Source of the DNA: Solobacterium sp.
GTDB lineage: Bacteria; Bacillota_I; Bacilli_A; Erysipelotrichales; Erysipelotrichaceae
Direction of reading: 5' to 3'
Length of the DNA stretch: 25,831 bases
NCBI GenBank assembly: GCA_017419465.1
Contig: JAFOLE010000073.1
Coordinates: 1-25,831 of the forward strand
Positions within the stretch are counted from its first letter, which is position 1, and each line of letters starts with the position of its first letter. The position numbers and the translations under genes are program-made. Shown one piece after another: positions 1-6,559 of this stretch. A model generated the notes under the pieces. That model saw only the letters and a list, made by a program, of their open reading frames with translations, did no database searches and was not told the origin of the DNA.

Positions 1-156
1 CCGGCGGATCATCCCGATCTCGAATTCTTCCGCAAGCGGTATTTCCGCGATACGGAGTCGGATGGAGAGCGGATCGTACTGACGGCAGATACCGCTGATC
101 TTACCCGCTGCCGCTGTCAGGAGAATGTGTGCAGTCTGAGCGGACATAAAATGTAA
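1..156 (+). CDS. C-terminal end of an unidentified protein (5' truncated)
   Basis: An open frame enters from the left edge and ends at TAA 154-156, giving the last 51 residues of a protein. The tail is charged and ends with a cysteine cluster, RCRCQENVCSLSGHKM, in which three cysteines are spaced C-x-C-x4-C. This could bind a metal or be structural, but there is no second cluster in view. I do not recognise the family. Its reality is supported by an intrinsic terminator starting six bases after the stop and by codon use like its neighbours. Confidence 0.6.
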   Translation, partial: PADHPDLEFFRKRYFRDTESDGERIVLTADTADLTRCRCQENVCSLSGHKM

Positions 157-161
157 TGAAC

Positions 162-191
162 ACAGAAACCGGAATACCGGTTCTGTTTTTT
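162..191 (+). terminator. Intrinsic terminator after the truncated first gene
   Basis: The arms ACAGAAACCGG and CCGGTTCTGT pair around an AATA loop with one bulged A, followed by six T. It separates the upstream gene from the HAD phosphatase gene, whose ribosome site lies directly after the T tract. Confidence 0.75.
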
Positions 192-202
192 GAGGAGATG
201 TT

Positions 203-1033
203 ATGAATGGTTTTCCCTGCAGAGCAGTACTTGCGGATATTGACGGAACGCTGTGCCTGAAAGGCGGCCAGCTGGGTGAACAGACGAAGCGCGCCCTGGA
301 ATTCCTGCATGAAAACGGAATTCTGCTTGGTCTTGCGACCGGGCGTGCAATCAACCGGCGCGTATTTACCATGCGTGATTTCTGGGGTCTTTCGTTTCAG
401 TTTGATGTGATGATCGGAATGAACGGCGGACAGCTGTGGACGGCAGAGGACCCGAAGGTAAAGAATTTTCATCTGTTATCGGAAGATACCATGCGGGAGA
501 TTCTGAGGAAGATGCGTCCGCTGGATCTCAATGCGATGATTTACGAAGACGAGCATATGGTTGCCATGAGGCGAGATATCTTTCAGGAAGAATCCATGAA
601 GCGAAATAACACGAAAGTGATCTTCACCAACGGGGAGGAGGAGCGGCTGTGCATCCGGCCGAACAACAACATTCTGTTCCGCTATGATCCCGAGCGGGAA
701 GACGAGGTGCTCTCATTCGCAAAGACACTTGCGTGTGACCGCTACCGCGCCATGCGCACGGCACCGGGCTGTGTGGAATTCATGGATCCCCATGTGGACA
801 AGGGAGAAGGTCTGCGGCAGTATGCGTCCGCTTCCGGAATTCCCATTTCGGAAATCATGGCCTTTGGCGACAATGACAACGATGCGGAGATGCTGGGGGC
901 GGCAGGACTCGGCGTCTGTCTGAAAAACGGCTCTGCCTATTCGAAACAGCTTGCGGATGTCGTGACGGAATATCCCTGTGAAGAGGATGGTGTCGGCAGA
1001 TATCTGTACGAACACTGGCTGGAAAACACATGA
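203..1033 (+). CDS. Cof-type HAD-superfamily phosphatase
   Basis: A 276-residue cytosolic hydrolase of the HAD superfamily, Cof/YidA type (IIB cap). Motif I is DIDGT, with nucleophile Asp12 and acid/base Asp14. Motif III Lys is at about 200, and motif IV GDNDND is at 222-227. The variable cap domain lies between about residues 85 and 190. Such enzymes dephosphorylate sugar phosphates, pyridoxal phosphate or flavin mononucleotide; the cap does not let me name the substrate. Length is normal for the family (about 270). The ATG follows GAGGAG at a proper distance. The stop overlaps the next start by four bases (ATGA), so the ACT-domain gene is probably translationally coupled. Confidence 0.9.
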   Translation: MNGFPCRAVLADIDGTLCLKGGQLGEQTKRALEFLHENGILLGLATGRAINRRVFTMRDFWGLSFQFDVMIGMNGGQLWTAEDPKVKNFHLLSEDTMREILRKMRPLDLNAMIYEDEHMVAMRRDIFQEESMKRNNTKVIFTNGEEERLCIRPNNNILFRYDPEREDEVLSFAKTLACDRYRAMRTAPGCVEFMDPHVDKGEGLRQYASASGIPISEIMAFGDNDNDAEMLGAAGLGVCLKNGSAYSKQLADVVTEYPCEEDGVGRYLYEHWLENT

Positions 1034-1428
1034 AGCGGCAGGCATCGGAACTTGTGCTTGAACCGCTCGCGCCGGCGTTTACCGTATACCGGGTGAAGGA
1101 TTATACCGGTGTCGATGTGTCCTGTCCGTTCTGCTTTACCGGCGTGACGGATGAGGAGCATTCTCTGGTCTGTCCGACAGAAGCGGTTCCGGAGAATACC
1201 GAGGACAGGGAAGACAGCTGGCGGTGCTTCCGCATCCGCGGTGTGCTGGACTTCTCGCTGACCGGCATTCTTGCGGGCATTGCGGAGATTCTTGCGTCCA
1301 ATGAAATCGGACTGTTTGCGGTCTCGACCTTCAATACCGATTACATCTTTGTAAAGGAAGAACAGTTTCCAAAGGCCCTGTCGCTTCTGGCACAGGCCGG
1401 ATACAGCGTTATAAACGGGTGCCGCTGA
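1030..1428 (+). CDS. ACT domain-containing protein
   Basis: A 132-residue protein matching small stand-alone ACT-domain proteins (COG3603 type). An N-terminal half with PFCFTG and a strand/helix segment is followed by a second ACT-like half, RIRGVLDFSLTGILAGIAEIL, which then runs into the strand FAVSTFNTDYIFV. ACT folds bind amino acids or other small effectors and usually regulate metabolism; no catalytic domain is attached here. It overlaps the HAD gene by four bases and so belongs to the same transcript. The stop codon TGA at 1426-1428 lies in the loop of the terminator hairpin. The specific ligand is not visible from sequence. Confidence 0.82.
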   Translation: MKRQASELVLEPLAPAFTVYRVKDYTGVDVSCPFCFTGVTDEEHSLVCPTEAVPENTEDREDSWRCFRIRGVLDFSLTGILAGIAEILASNEIGLFAVSTFNTDYIFVKEEQFPKALSLLAQAGYSVINGCR

Positions 1429-1443
1429 GCGCGGCGCCTTTTT
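1418..1443 (+). terminator. Intrinsic terminator overlapping the ACT gene stop codon
   Basis: The arms GGTGCCGC (1418-1425) and GCGGCGCC (1431-1438) pair with one G-T wobble around TGAGC, followed by TTTTT. The stop codon TGA forms the first three bases of the loop, so a terminating ribosome covers the hairpin. Confidence 0.8.
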
Positions 1444-1472
1444 CGTACCGCGGAAATATGCGCATGCTGGAA

Positions 1473-1478
1473 TATAAT
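1473..1478 (+). promoter_or_regulatory. Candidate -10 element for the PPC/tcdA operon
   Basis: A perfect TATAAT lies 25 bases before the PPC-domain start and 30 bases after the preceding terminator's T tract. No convincing -35 is present at the 16-18 base distance. A purine-rich ribosome site (GAGAAGGAA) lies between it and ATG 1504. Confidence 0.45.
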
Positions 1479-1503
1479 GGAATCAGAGAAGGAATCGTAA
1501 GTT

Positions 1504-1926
1504 ATGGAATACAGAGCATTTGGAAACCGGTATATGGTCCGTATGGATCCGGGAGAAGAAATACTGACAATGGTCAAAGCACTGTGCGAAGCGGAAAATA
1601 TCCGGCTTGGAGAATTCCGCGCGCTTGCGGCAGTCAATCAGCTTGATCTTGCGGTATATGATGTGGCGGAAAAACAGTATTACAGCACAAAGCGGGATGG
1701 AGCATTTGAAGTGACTTCACTGTTCGGAACGATCAGTGAAAAGGACGGTGCGGTTTATCTTCATGCCCATCTTTCGGCGACGGCCGCAGACGGAAGCGCA
1801 GTCGGCGGACATCTGAATGCGGCTGTGGTTTCCGGAACCTGTGAGATGGTTCTGGAAGTTATGGACGGACATGTCGGACGCCGTAAGGATGAAGCGACCG
1901 GACTCAATGTGCTGGAGTTTGACTGA
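1504..1926 (+). CDS. PPC (DUF296) domain protein
   Basis: A 140-residue protein made of a single PPC/DUF296 domain, the fold also found in plant AT-hook proteins and in bacterial stand-alone copies. Diagnostic pieces are LHAHLSA near residues 86-92 and GGHL near 102-105; the histidines form the metal-binding cluster typical of the bacterial members. Bacterial PPC proteins are usually trimers of unproven function, often annotated as DNA-binding. Length is as expected. The gene starts a two-gene unit: its TGA shares its A with the ATG of tcdA, so translation is coupled. Confidence 0.88.
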   Translation: MEYRAFGNRYMVRMDPGEEILTMVKALCEAENIRLGEFRALAAVNQLDLAVYDVAEKQYYSTKRDGAFEVTSLFGTISEKDGAVYLHAHLSATAADGSAVGGHLNAAVVSGTCEMVLEVMDGHVGRRKDEATGLNVLEFD

Positions 1927-2660
1927 TGGACGAGACGTTTGTCAGAACTGCCATGGTGCTCGGTCCTTCTGCGGTTGAAACCCTTCGTAACAGACGGGTC
2001 GCGGTATTCGGCGTCGGCGGTGTCGGCGGAAACTGTGCAGAAGCGCTTGCCCGAAGCGGCATCGGAACACTGGATCTCATTGACCATGATGAGGTGGCGG
2101 TGTCCAATCTCAACCGGCAGGTATTTGCGGTACGCAGTGCCGTCGGAAGAAAAAAGGTGGATGCGGCGAAAGACCGGATCCGTGACATCTGTCCGGACAC
2201 GGCGGTCAATACATTCCCGATCTTTTATCTGCCGGAAACCCGGGACCGGCTGGATTTTACGGTGTATGACTACATTGTGGATGCCATCGATACGGTAACC
2301 GCAAAGCTTGATATCATCGAGCGCGCAGACGAATGCGGCGTGCCGGTCATCTCGTCGATGGGATGCGGAAACCGGGTGGATCCGTCTCAGCTGAAAATCA
2401 TGGATCTCTATGAAACAAAGGGGGACCCCCTGGCGAAGGTGATGCGCCGGGAACTGCGTAAACGCGGTATCCCGAAGCTGACCGTATGCACATCGCTGGA
2501 GCCTCCGCTGAAGCCTTTGTTTGCGGGAACCGAGGAAGAACTGAAGTCCCGCCGCAGTATTCCCGGTTCGACTGCGTTTGTGCCGCCGGCCGCAGGAATC
2601 CTGATTGCCTCTTATGTGGTGCGGTCCCTGATTTCATTCGATCCGGACAACCGGTTCTGA
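1926..2660 (+). CDS. tcdA: tRNA threonylcarbamoyladenosine dehydratase TcdA
   Basis: A 244-residue E1/ThiF-fold enzyme. TcdA uses ATP to cyclise t6A37 of ANN-decoding tRNAs to ct6A. The nucleotide-binding glycine motif GVGGVG lies at residues 29-34, followed by IDHDEVAVSNLNRQ, the conserved aspartate and Arg/Gln of the adenylation site. DAIDT and SSMGCGNRVDPS follow, and the TcdA-type KGDPLAKVMRRELRKRGI segment separates it from MoeB and ThiF. It is slightly shorter than the E. coli protein at the C-terminus. No CsdA/CsdE sulfur-transfer partners are in the window. The start shares one base with the upstream stop; no separate ribosome site is needed. Confidence 0.93.
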   Translation: MDETFVRTAMVLGPSAVETLRNRRVAVFGVGGVGGNCAEALARSGIGTLDLIDHDEVAVSNLNRQVFAVRSAVGRKKVDAAKDRIRDICPDTAVNTFPIFYLPETRDRLDFTVYDYIVDAIDTVTAKLDIIERADECGVPVISSMGCGNRVDPSQLKIMDLYETKGDPLAKVMRRELRKRGIPKLTVCTSLEPPLKPLFAGTEEELKSRRSIPGSTAFVPPAAGILIASYVVRSLISFDPDNRF

Positions 2661-2782
2661 AAAAAGTTGGAAATCCAAACAACAGGGTGAATTTTGTGGG
2701 CATTTTCTTGTAAAACCTGGGAAATAAAGTGTAAAAAACCGCATATTTATGCGGAATCATGAGATTTCAAATAAATCAAGAG

Positions 2783-2810
2783 TTGTTCTTCTGAACGGGA
2801 ATGCTAAAAT
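2783..2810 (+). promoter_or_regulatory. Promoter with extended -10 for the 47-residue protein
   Basis: The -35 TTGTTC (2783-2788) is followed by a 16-base spacer and TAAAAT (2805-2810), preceded by TG one base upstream, an extended -10. It sits in the 173-base gap 2661-2833, otherwise AT-rich and holding only a small inverted repeat at 2739-2754. Confidence 0.65.
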
Positions 2811-2833
2811 GACAGCGGTTCGGAGGAACAGGT

Positions 2834-2977
2834 ATGGCAACAACAAAAAACGAAGAACTTGATGCTCTGCTGAAACGTCTTGAAGCAGCCGAGAAAGAAT
2901 ATGAGGAAAAGCTGCGGAGCACAGAGCTCACACAGCTGCTCAATAAGGAAGAACTGCTTCGCAAAGGCGGTCAGTAA
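2834..2977 (+). CDS. 47-residue charged helical protein
   Basis: A short gene of 48 codons including the stop. The product begins MATTKNEELDALLKRLEAA and continues as a highly charged, heptad-like helix, then ends in NKEELLRKGGQ. It has no cysteine, no tryptophan and no membrane segment, and reads as a soluble coiled coil. Three signals support it: GGAGG at 2822-2826 with seven bases to ATG, the promoter at 2783-2810, and a strong terminator 30 bases after the stop, which together make it a one-gene transcript. I do not recognise a family. It could act as a small structural or regulatory partner; that is inference. Confidence 0.72.
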   Translation: MATTKNEELDALLKRLEAAEKEYEEKLRSTELTQLLNKEELLRKGGQ

Positions 2978-3006
2978 GCAGGCTCCAGAGACGGAACAGA
3001 AGGCAC

Positions 3007-3040
3007 AGAATCGGAGAATGATCCGATTCTTTTTCTTTTT
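3007..3040 (+). terminator. Intrinsic terminator after the 47-residue gene
   Basis: The nine-base perfect stem AGAATCGGA / TCCGATTCT with loop GAATGA is followed by TTTTCTTTTT. It isolates the small gene from the phosphatase operon downstream. Confidence 0.87.
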
Positions 3041-3089
3041 ACTGTTCAGCGCATCATAACGGGTGTTTCGTCTTATATAGCTTTTAAAC

Positions 3090-3095
3090 TATAAT
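3090..3095 (+). promoter_or_regulatory. Candidate -10 for the phosphatase operon, six bases before the start codon
   Basis: A perfect TATAAT ends six bases before GTG 3102, so the expected transcription start falls on the start codon itself. The -35 is poor (TTTCGT at 3066-3071, 18 bases upstream). No Shine-Dalgarno sequence lies between. Confidence 0.45.
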
Positions 3096-3101
3096 AATGG
3101 T

Positions 3102-4823
3102 GTGAAAAATCATTCCGGATCCAGACGTAAAAGCATCAATCGAAGAGTGTACGGCCTGATCGCGCTGCTGGTCTTTTTTTCAGCGCTGTTCAGTCTCGCG
3201 AATGCGACCGCGCATTATTTTAACCAGCAGGAAAAGCAGTTCAATGAGAAGAATGAACAGATCGCGGAGGCAACCGCCGGTTATTTTCAGGATGAACGGC
3301 TGTCACAGCTTGCGCATCTCGTGCTGAGCCCGGAATTTACAACTGTCCGTGAACAGATGTCCTGGGGTGATGACCGTACGAAGCTGGACGAACTCGTAAT
3401 GTCCAGCGGTCTTTCGGAGTTTGAAAGCCGTGCCAGAGAGATGCTTACCCGCATGCAGAATGTATTTGCGATTGACAGCACCTATATCGCTGCCTGCGAC
3501 GGCAAGGCGTGCTACTTCGTGCTCGGACCGCGGGACTACGGACTTCTGGAAGGCGAGAAGCTTCAGTATTCGCTTACGCCGGAACAGTGCAGTGCCGGAA
3601 AAACCGTGAATCTTTCCTATTCGGAGTTCGTGGAAAAGGGAACCTACGGTTCGGACCGCACCACTTATTACAATGGTGTTTCGCTTTCTCCGATTGGAGA
3701 ACAGGACGGAGAGTATACCTACTGGATGGCCAGTGAAAGCGATATTCTTCTGTTTATGGCGGATGAGCTGAATCATCTGTTTCAGGTCATTCTGTTTATG
3801 ATTGCGGAGACGGTCGTCTTCGGTCTGATCGGCGTTGCGGTCATGCGCAGACAGCTGACGCAGCCGATCATTCACATCAAGGACAATGCGGAGAAATTCA
3901 CAACGGAAAACTCCGTGACCCAGTCCGCAAAACCGGAAGATCCGGGTATCCGCTCAAACGATGAGCTGGAAGACCTGAGTCAGTCGCTGTATCACCTGGA
4001 GAAAAATGTTTCAAAGACGCAGGGCGAACTGAAGAAGATTTCGGAGGAACGGGGCAAGCTTCAGGCAGAGCTTTCCATCGCAACGGAAATCCAGCAGGGT
4101 GTTCTGCCAAGAGAATTCCCGAAGACCGATGTATATGATCTTTATGCCCTGATGGATCCCGCCCGGGAAGTCGGCGGCGACTTCTATGATTTCTTCCCGC
4201 TGGATGAAGATCATCTCTGTCTTGTGATCGGCGATGTGTCCGACAAGGGAATTCCGGCGGCTCTGTTCATGATGACTTCGAAGACGATGCTGAAGGCACA
4301 TGCATTAAGTTCCCGTAATCCTGCGGAAACGCTGGAAGCGGTGAACCGCACGCTCTGTGAATACAACCCTGCAGAGATGTTTGTGACGGTATGGATGGGA
4401 ATCCTGGACCTGAAGACCGGGCTTCTGACCGCATCCAACGGCGGTCATGAATACCCGATGTTCCAGCTGGGAGAAAAACCGTTTGAAGTGATGGAGGATC
4501 CGCACGGCCTTGTGCTCGGCGCAATGCCGAATGCAAAATACAGCAATTATGAAGTGCAGATGAATCCGGGGGACCGCCTGTTTGTTTACAGTGACGGCGC
4601 AACGGATGCGGTAAATACGGAAACGAAGGATTTCGGACTGACACGGCTTCACGAAACCGTTGTGAAAGCTGCGGAATGTTCGGATGTACAGGGACTGATC
4701 ACCGCCGTTCGGAAACAGCTCGATGACTATTCCGCAGGAGCGGACCAGTTTGATGATATTACGCTTCTGACACTGAATTATTACGGACAGAAGGAATTAC
4801 AGAAAGAGCCTGAAACGTTATGA
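3102..4823 (+). CDS. Membrane-bound SpoIIE/RsbU-type PP2C serine phosphatase with sensor domain
   Basis: A 573-residue sensor phosphatase. A first membrane helix (about 17-36) is followed by an extracytoplasmic sensor region (37-225), a second helix (about 226-248), a HAMP linker (249-305), a coiled coil (295-330) and a C-terminal SpoIIE-type PP2C domain (331-560). Metal-binding acidic residues are in EVGGDFYDF (Asp360), GDVSDKG (Asp378) and DDITLL (Asp551/552). RsbU-like enzymes dephosphorylate STAS anti-anti-sigma factors to release a sigma factor; no such partner is encoded nearby. The GTG start lacks a ribosome site and a perfect -10 sits just before it. The stop overlaps the next start by four bases. 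Sensor ligand and target are unknown. Confidence 0.9.
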   Translation: MKNHSGSRRKSINRRVYGLIALLVFFSALFSLANATAHYFNQQEKQFNEKNEQIAEATAGYFQDERLSQLAHLVLSPEFTTVREQMSWGDDRTKLDELVMSSGLSEFESRAREMLTRMQNVFAIDSTYIAACDGKACYFVLGPRDYGLLEGEKLQYSLTPEQCSAGKTVNLSYSEFVEKGTYGSDRTTYYNGVSLSPIGEQDGEYTYWMASESDILLFMADELNHLFQVILFMIAETVVFGLIGVAVMRRQLTQPIIHIKDNAEKFTTENSVTQSAKPEDPGIRSNDELEDLSQSLYHLEKNVSKTQGELKKISEERGKLQAELSIATEIQQGVLPREFPKTDVYDLYALMDPAREVGGDFYDFFPLDEDHLCLVIGDVSDKGIPAALFMMTSKTMLKAHALSSRNPAETLEAVNRTLCEYNPAEMFVTVWMGILDLKTGLLTASNGGHEYPMFQLGEKPFEVMEDPHGLVLGAMPNAKYSNYEVQMNPGDRLFVYSDGATDAVNTETKDFGLTRLHETVVKAAECSDVQGLITAVRKQLDDYSAGADQFDDITLLTLNYYGQKELQKEPETL

Positions 4824-6559
4824 CCAAGAGCGAAACGGTTATCCGGATCCTTGCGACAAGCGATCTTCACGGAAAGATGGTTCCGTGGAGTTACGCGGTT
4901 GATCAGGAAGATACCCATGGCAGTATGGCACAGCTTTCCGAAGCGCTGCGCGCATACCGTACAGAACAGACGGTCTATATCGACGCCGGTGATCTGATTC
5001 AGGACAACTCTGCTGAACTGTTTCTGAATGATCCGGTTCATCCGATGGTTCAGGCACTGAACCGGTGTGGATGCGATATCTGGGTGACCGGCAACCATGA
5101 ATATAATTTCGGAATTGATGCAGTCCGGAAAACCATTGCGGATCTCGATGCGCTGACCCTGACCGGAAATGTATATCTGCCGGATGGCTCACCGCTGGCG
5201 CCGGGATATACGATTATCGAACGCGGCGGAATCAGAATTGCCGTCATCGGAATGGTTTCCCATAACATCAAACGCTGGGATGAACAGATGCTTTCGGACT
5301 GTGATGTCACGGATATGCTTGAGGAAACGCGGAAGGTCATTAACTCCCTTCAGGGCGGGTATGATGTGCTGATCGGTGTGTATCATGCCGGCATCAGTAA
5401 TGAATGCAGCGTACCGAATACCGGCGTGACGGATATCTGTAATGCATGTCCGGAATTTGATCTGGTGATTTCTTCCCATGAACATATCCGGATTCCGGAA
5501 ATGCATATCAATAACGTCCTTGTGGTTCAGAATGCGGCATATGCGGCGACCATGTCGGTGATTGACCTCTCGTTTGAAAGAAAAGACGATGCATGGAAGC
5601 TCTGCGGACGCAAAGCCGGGAGTGTTGACGTCGGGGACTATCCGTGTGATCCGGAAATACTGGAACTGCTGCGGCCGTATCATGAGCGTGCCCGGAAGGA
5701 TGCGGCGATCGTGATCGGAGAGCTGCGCAAGGGTCCGCTTGCGGAAATGCCGGAAGTGAACGGTGTTCCCCGGACACTGCTGGAGGATACGGCATTGATT
5801 GACCTGATCAACCGGGTGCAGATGCATTATTCCCAGGCGGATATTTCCGCAACGCCGTTGTGTTCTCATCTGGATGCGTTTTTTCCCGAAGGACCGATCC
5901 GCAAATGCGATACGTCACGGATGTACCGGTTCCCAAACATGCTGTACAAGGTGCTGATGACCGGAAAGCAGCTTCGGAAACATATGGAATACTGTGCGCG
6001 GTTCTACAATACATTCCGGCCGGGTGATCTTACGGTTTCCTTCAATCCGGAATTCAAACGGTTTCATTACAATATTTATTCCGGTGTGAATTATGAAATC
6101 AATATCTCAAAAGAGCCTGGTGAGCGAATTGAACATCTGACGTGGCCGGACGGCACACCGGTGAAGGATACCGACCGCATTCATGCGGCTGTGAATTACT
6201 ATTGTGCAAACAGCGCGCTCCTTCACTATGGTGGCGTGTTTCAGGAAGGCGAGGAACTGCCGGTACTCGAAGAAGCAGATATCCGGAGCGATCTCGGTGG
6301 AGTGCGTGAACTGATTGGTGACTACATCCGCAATGTAAAACAGGGAATCCTGACACCGCAGAAAAACGGCAACTGGAAGCTGACCGGCATTTCGTGGAAT
6401 CCATCCGCGCATGAAACTGCCGTCCGTCTTCTGAACAACGGCACGCTGACATTGCAGTGTGCAGAGTGCGGTTCCATAAACAGCAGATCCATACGGGAAG
6501 AAGATCTTCCCGCAGATTCATACACGAATGACAGGAGGGTTTCCGATGGAAACAGTTAA
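4820..6559 (+). CDS. CpdB-like 2',3'-cyclic-nucleotide phosphodiesterase / nucleotidase, no signal peptide
   Basis: A 579-residue protein of the metallophosphatase plus 5'-nucleotidase C-terminal family. Metal ligands are DLH (Asp15, His17), Asp58 in DAGD, GNHE (Asn92, His93) and SHEH. The C-terminal half carries CpdB-like features: YRFPNMLYKVLMTGKQL, the Gly-Val-x-Tyr-Glu-Ile segment, and PGERIEHLTWPDG. CpdB enzymes remove the 2'-phosphate from cyclic nucleotides and then the 3'-phosphate, normally outside the cytoplasm. Here the catalytic motif begins at residue 12 and there is no room for a signal peptide, so it should act in the cytosol. Its tail holds a CAEC pair (Cys547, Cys550). It is translationally coupled to the phosphatase (ATGA) and overlaps the next gene by 14 bases. 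Confidence 0.86.
   Translation: MTKSETVIRILATSDLHGKMVPWSYAVDQEDTHGSMAQLSEALRAYRTEQTVYIDAGDLIQDNSAELFLNDPVHPMVQALNRCGCDIWVTGNHEYNFGIDAVRKTIADLDALTLTGNVYLPDGSPLAPGYTIIERGGIRIAVIGMVSHNIKRWDEQMLSDCDVTDMLEETRKVINSLQGGYDVLIGVYHAGISNECSVPNTGVTDICNACPEFDLVISSHEHIRIPEMHINNVLVVQNAAYAATMSVIDLSFERKDDAWKLCGRKAGSVDVGDYPCDPEILELLRPYHERARKDAAIVIGELRKGPLAEMPEVNGVPRTLLEDTALIDLINRVQMHYSQADISATPLCSHLDAFFPEGPIRKCDTSRMYRFPNMLYKVLMTGKQLRKHMEYCARFYNTFRPGDLTVSFNPEFKRFHYNIYSGVNYEINISKEPGERIEHLTWPDGTPVKDTDRIHAAVNYYCANSALLHYGGVFQEGEELPVLEEADIRSDLGGVRELIGDYIRNVKQGILTPQKNGNWKLTGISWNPSAHETAVRLLNNGTLTLQCAECGSINSRSIREEDLPADSYTNDRRVSDGNS

Noticed and set aside
2739..2754. Inverted repeat CCGCATA / TATGCGG in the gap after tcdA
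   Set aside because: No T tract follows on the plus strand. On the minus strand it would be followed by six T, but there is no minus-strand gene to terminate.
6528..6545. Earlier ATG for the UshA-like lipoprotein
   Set aside because: It lies before the ribosome site, which serves ATG 6546; the later start gives a normal lipoprotein signal.
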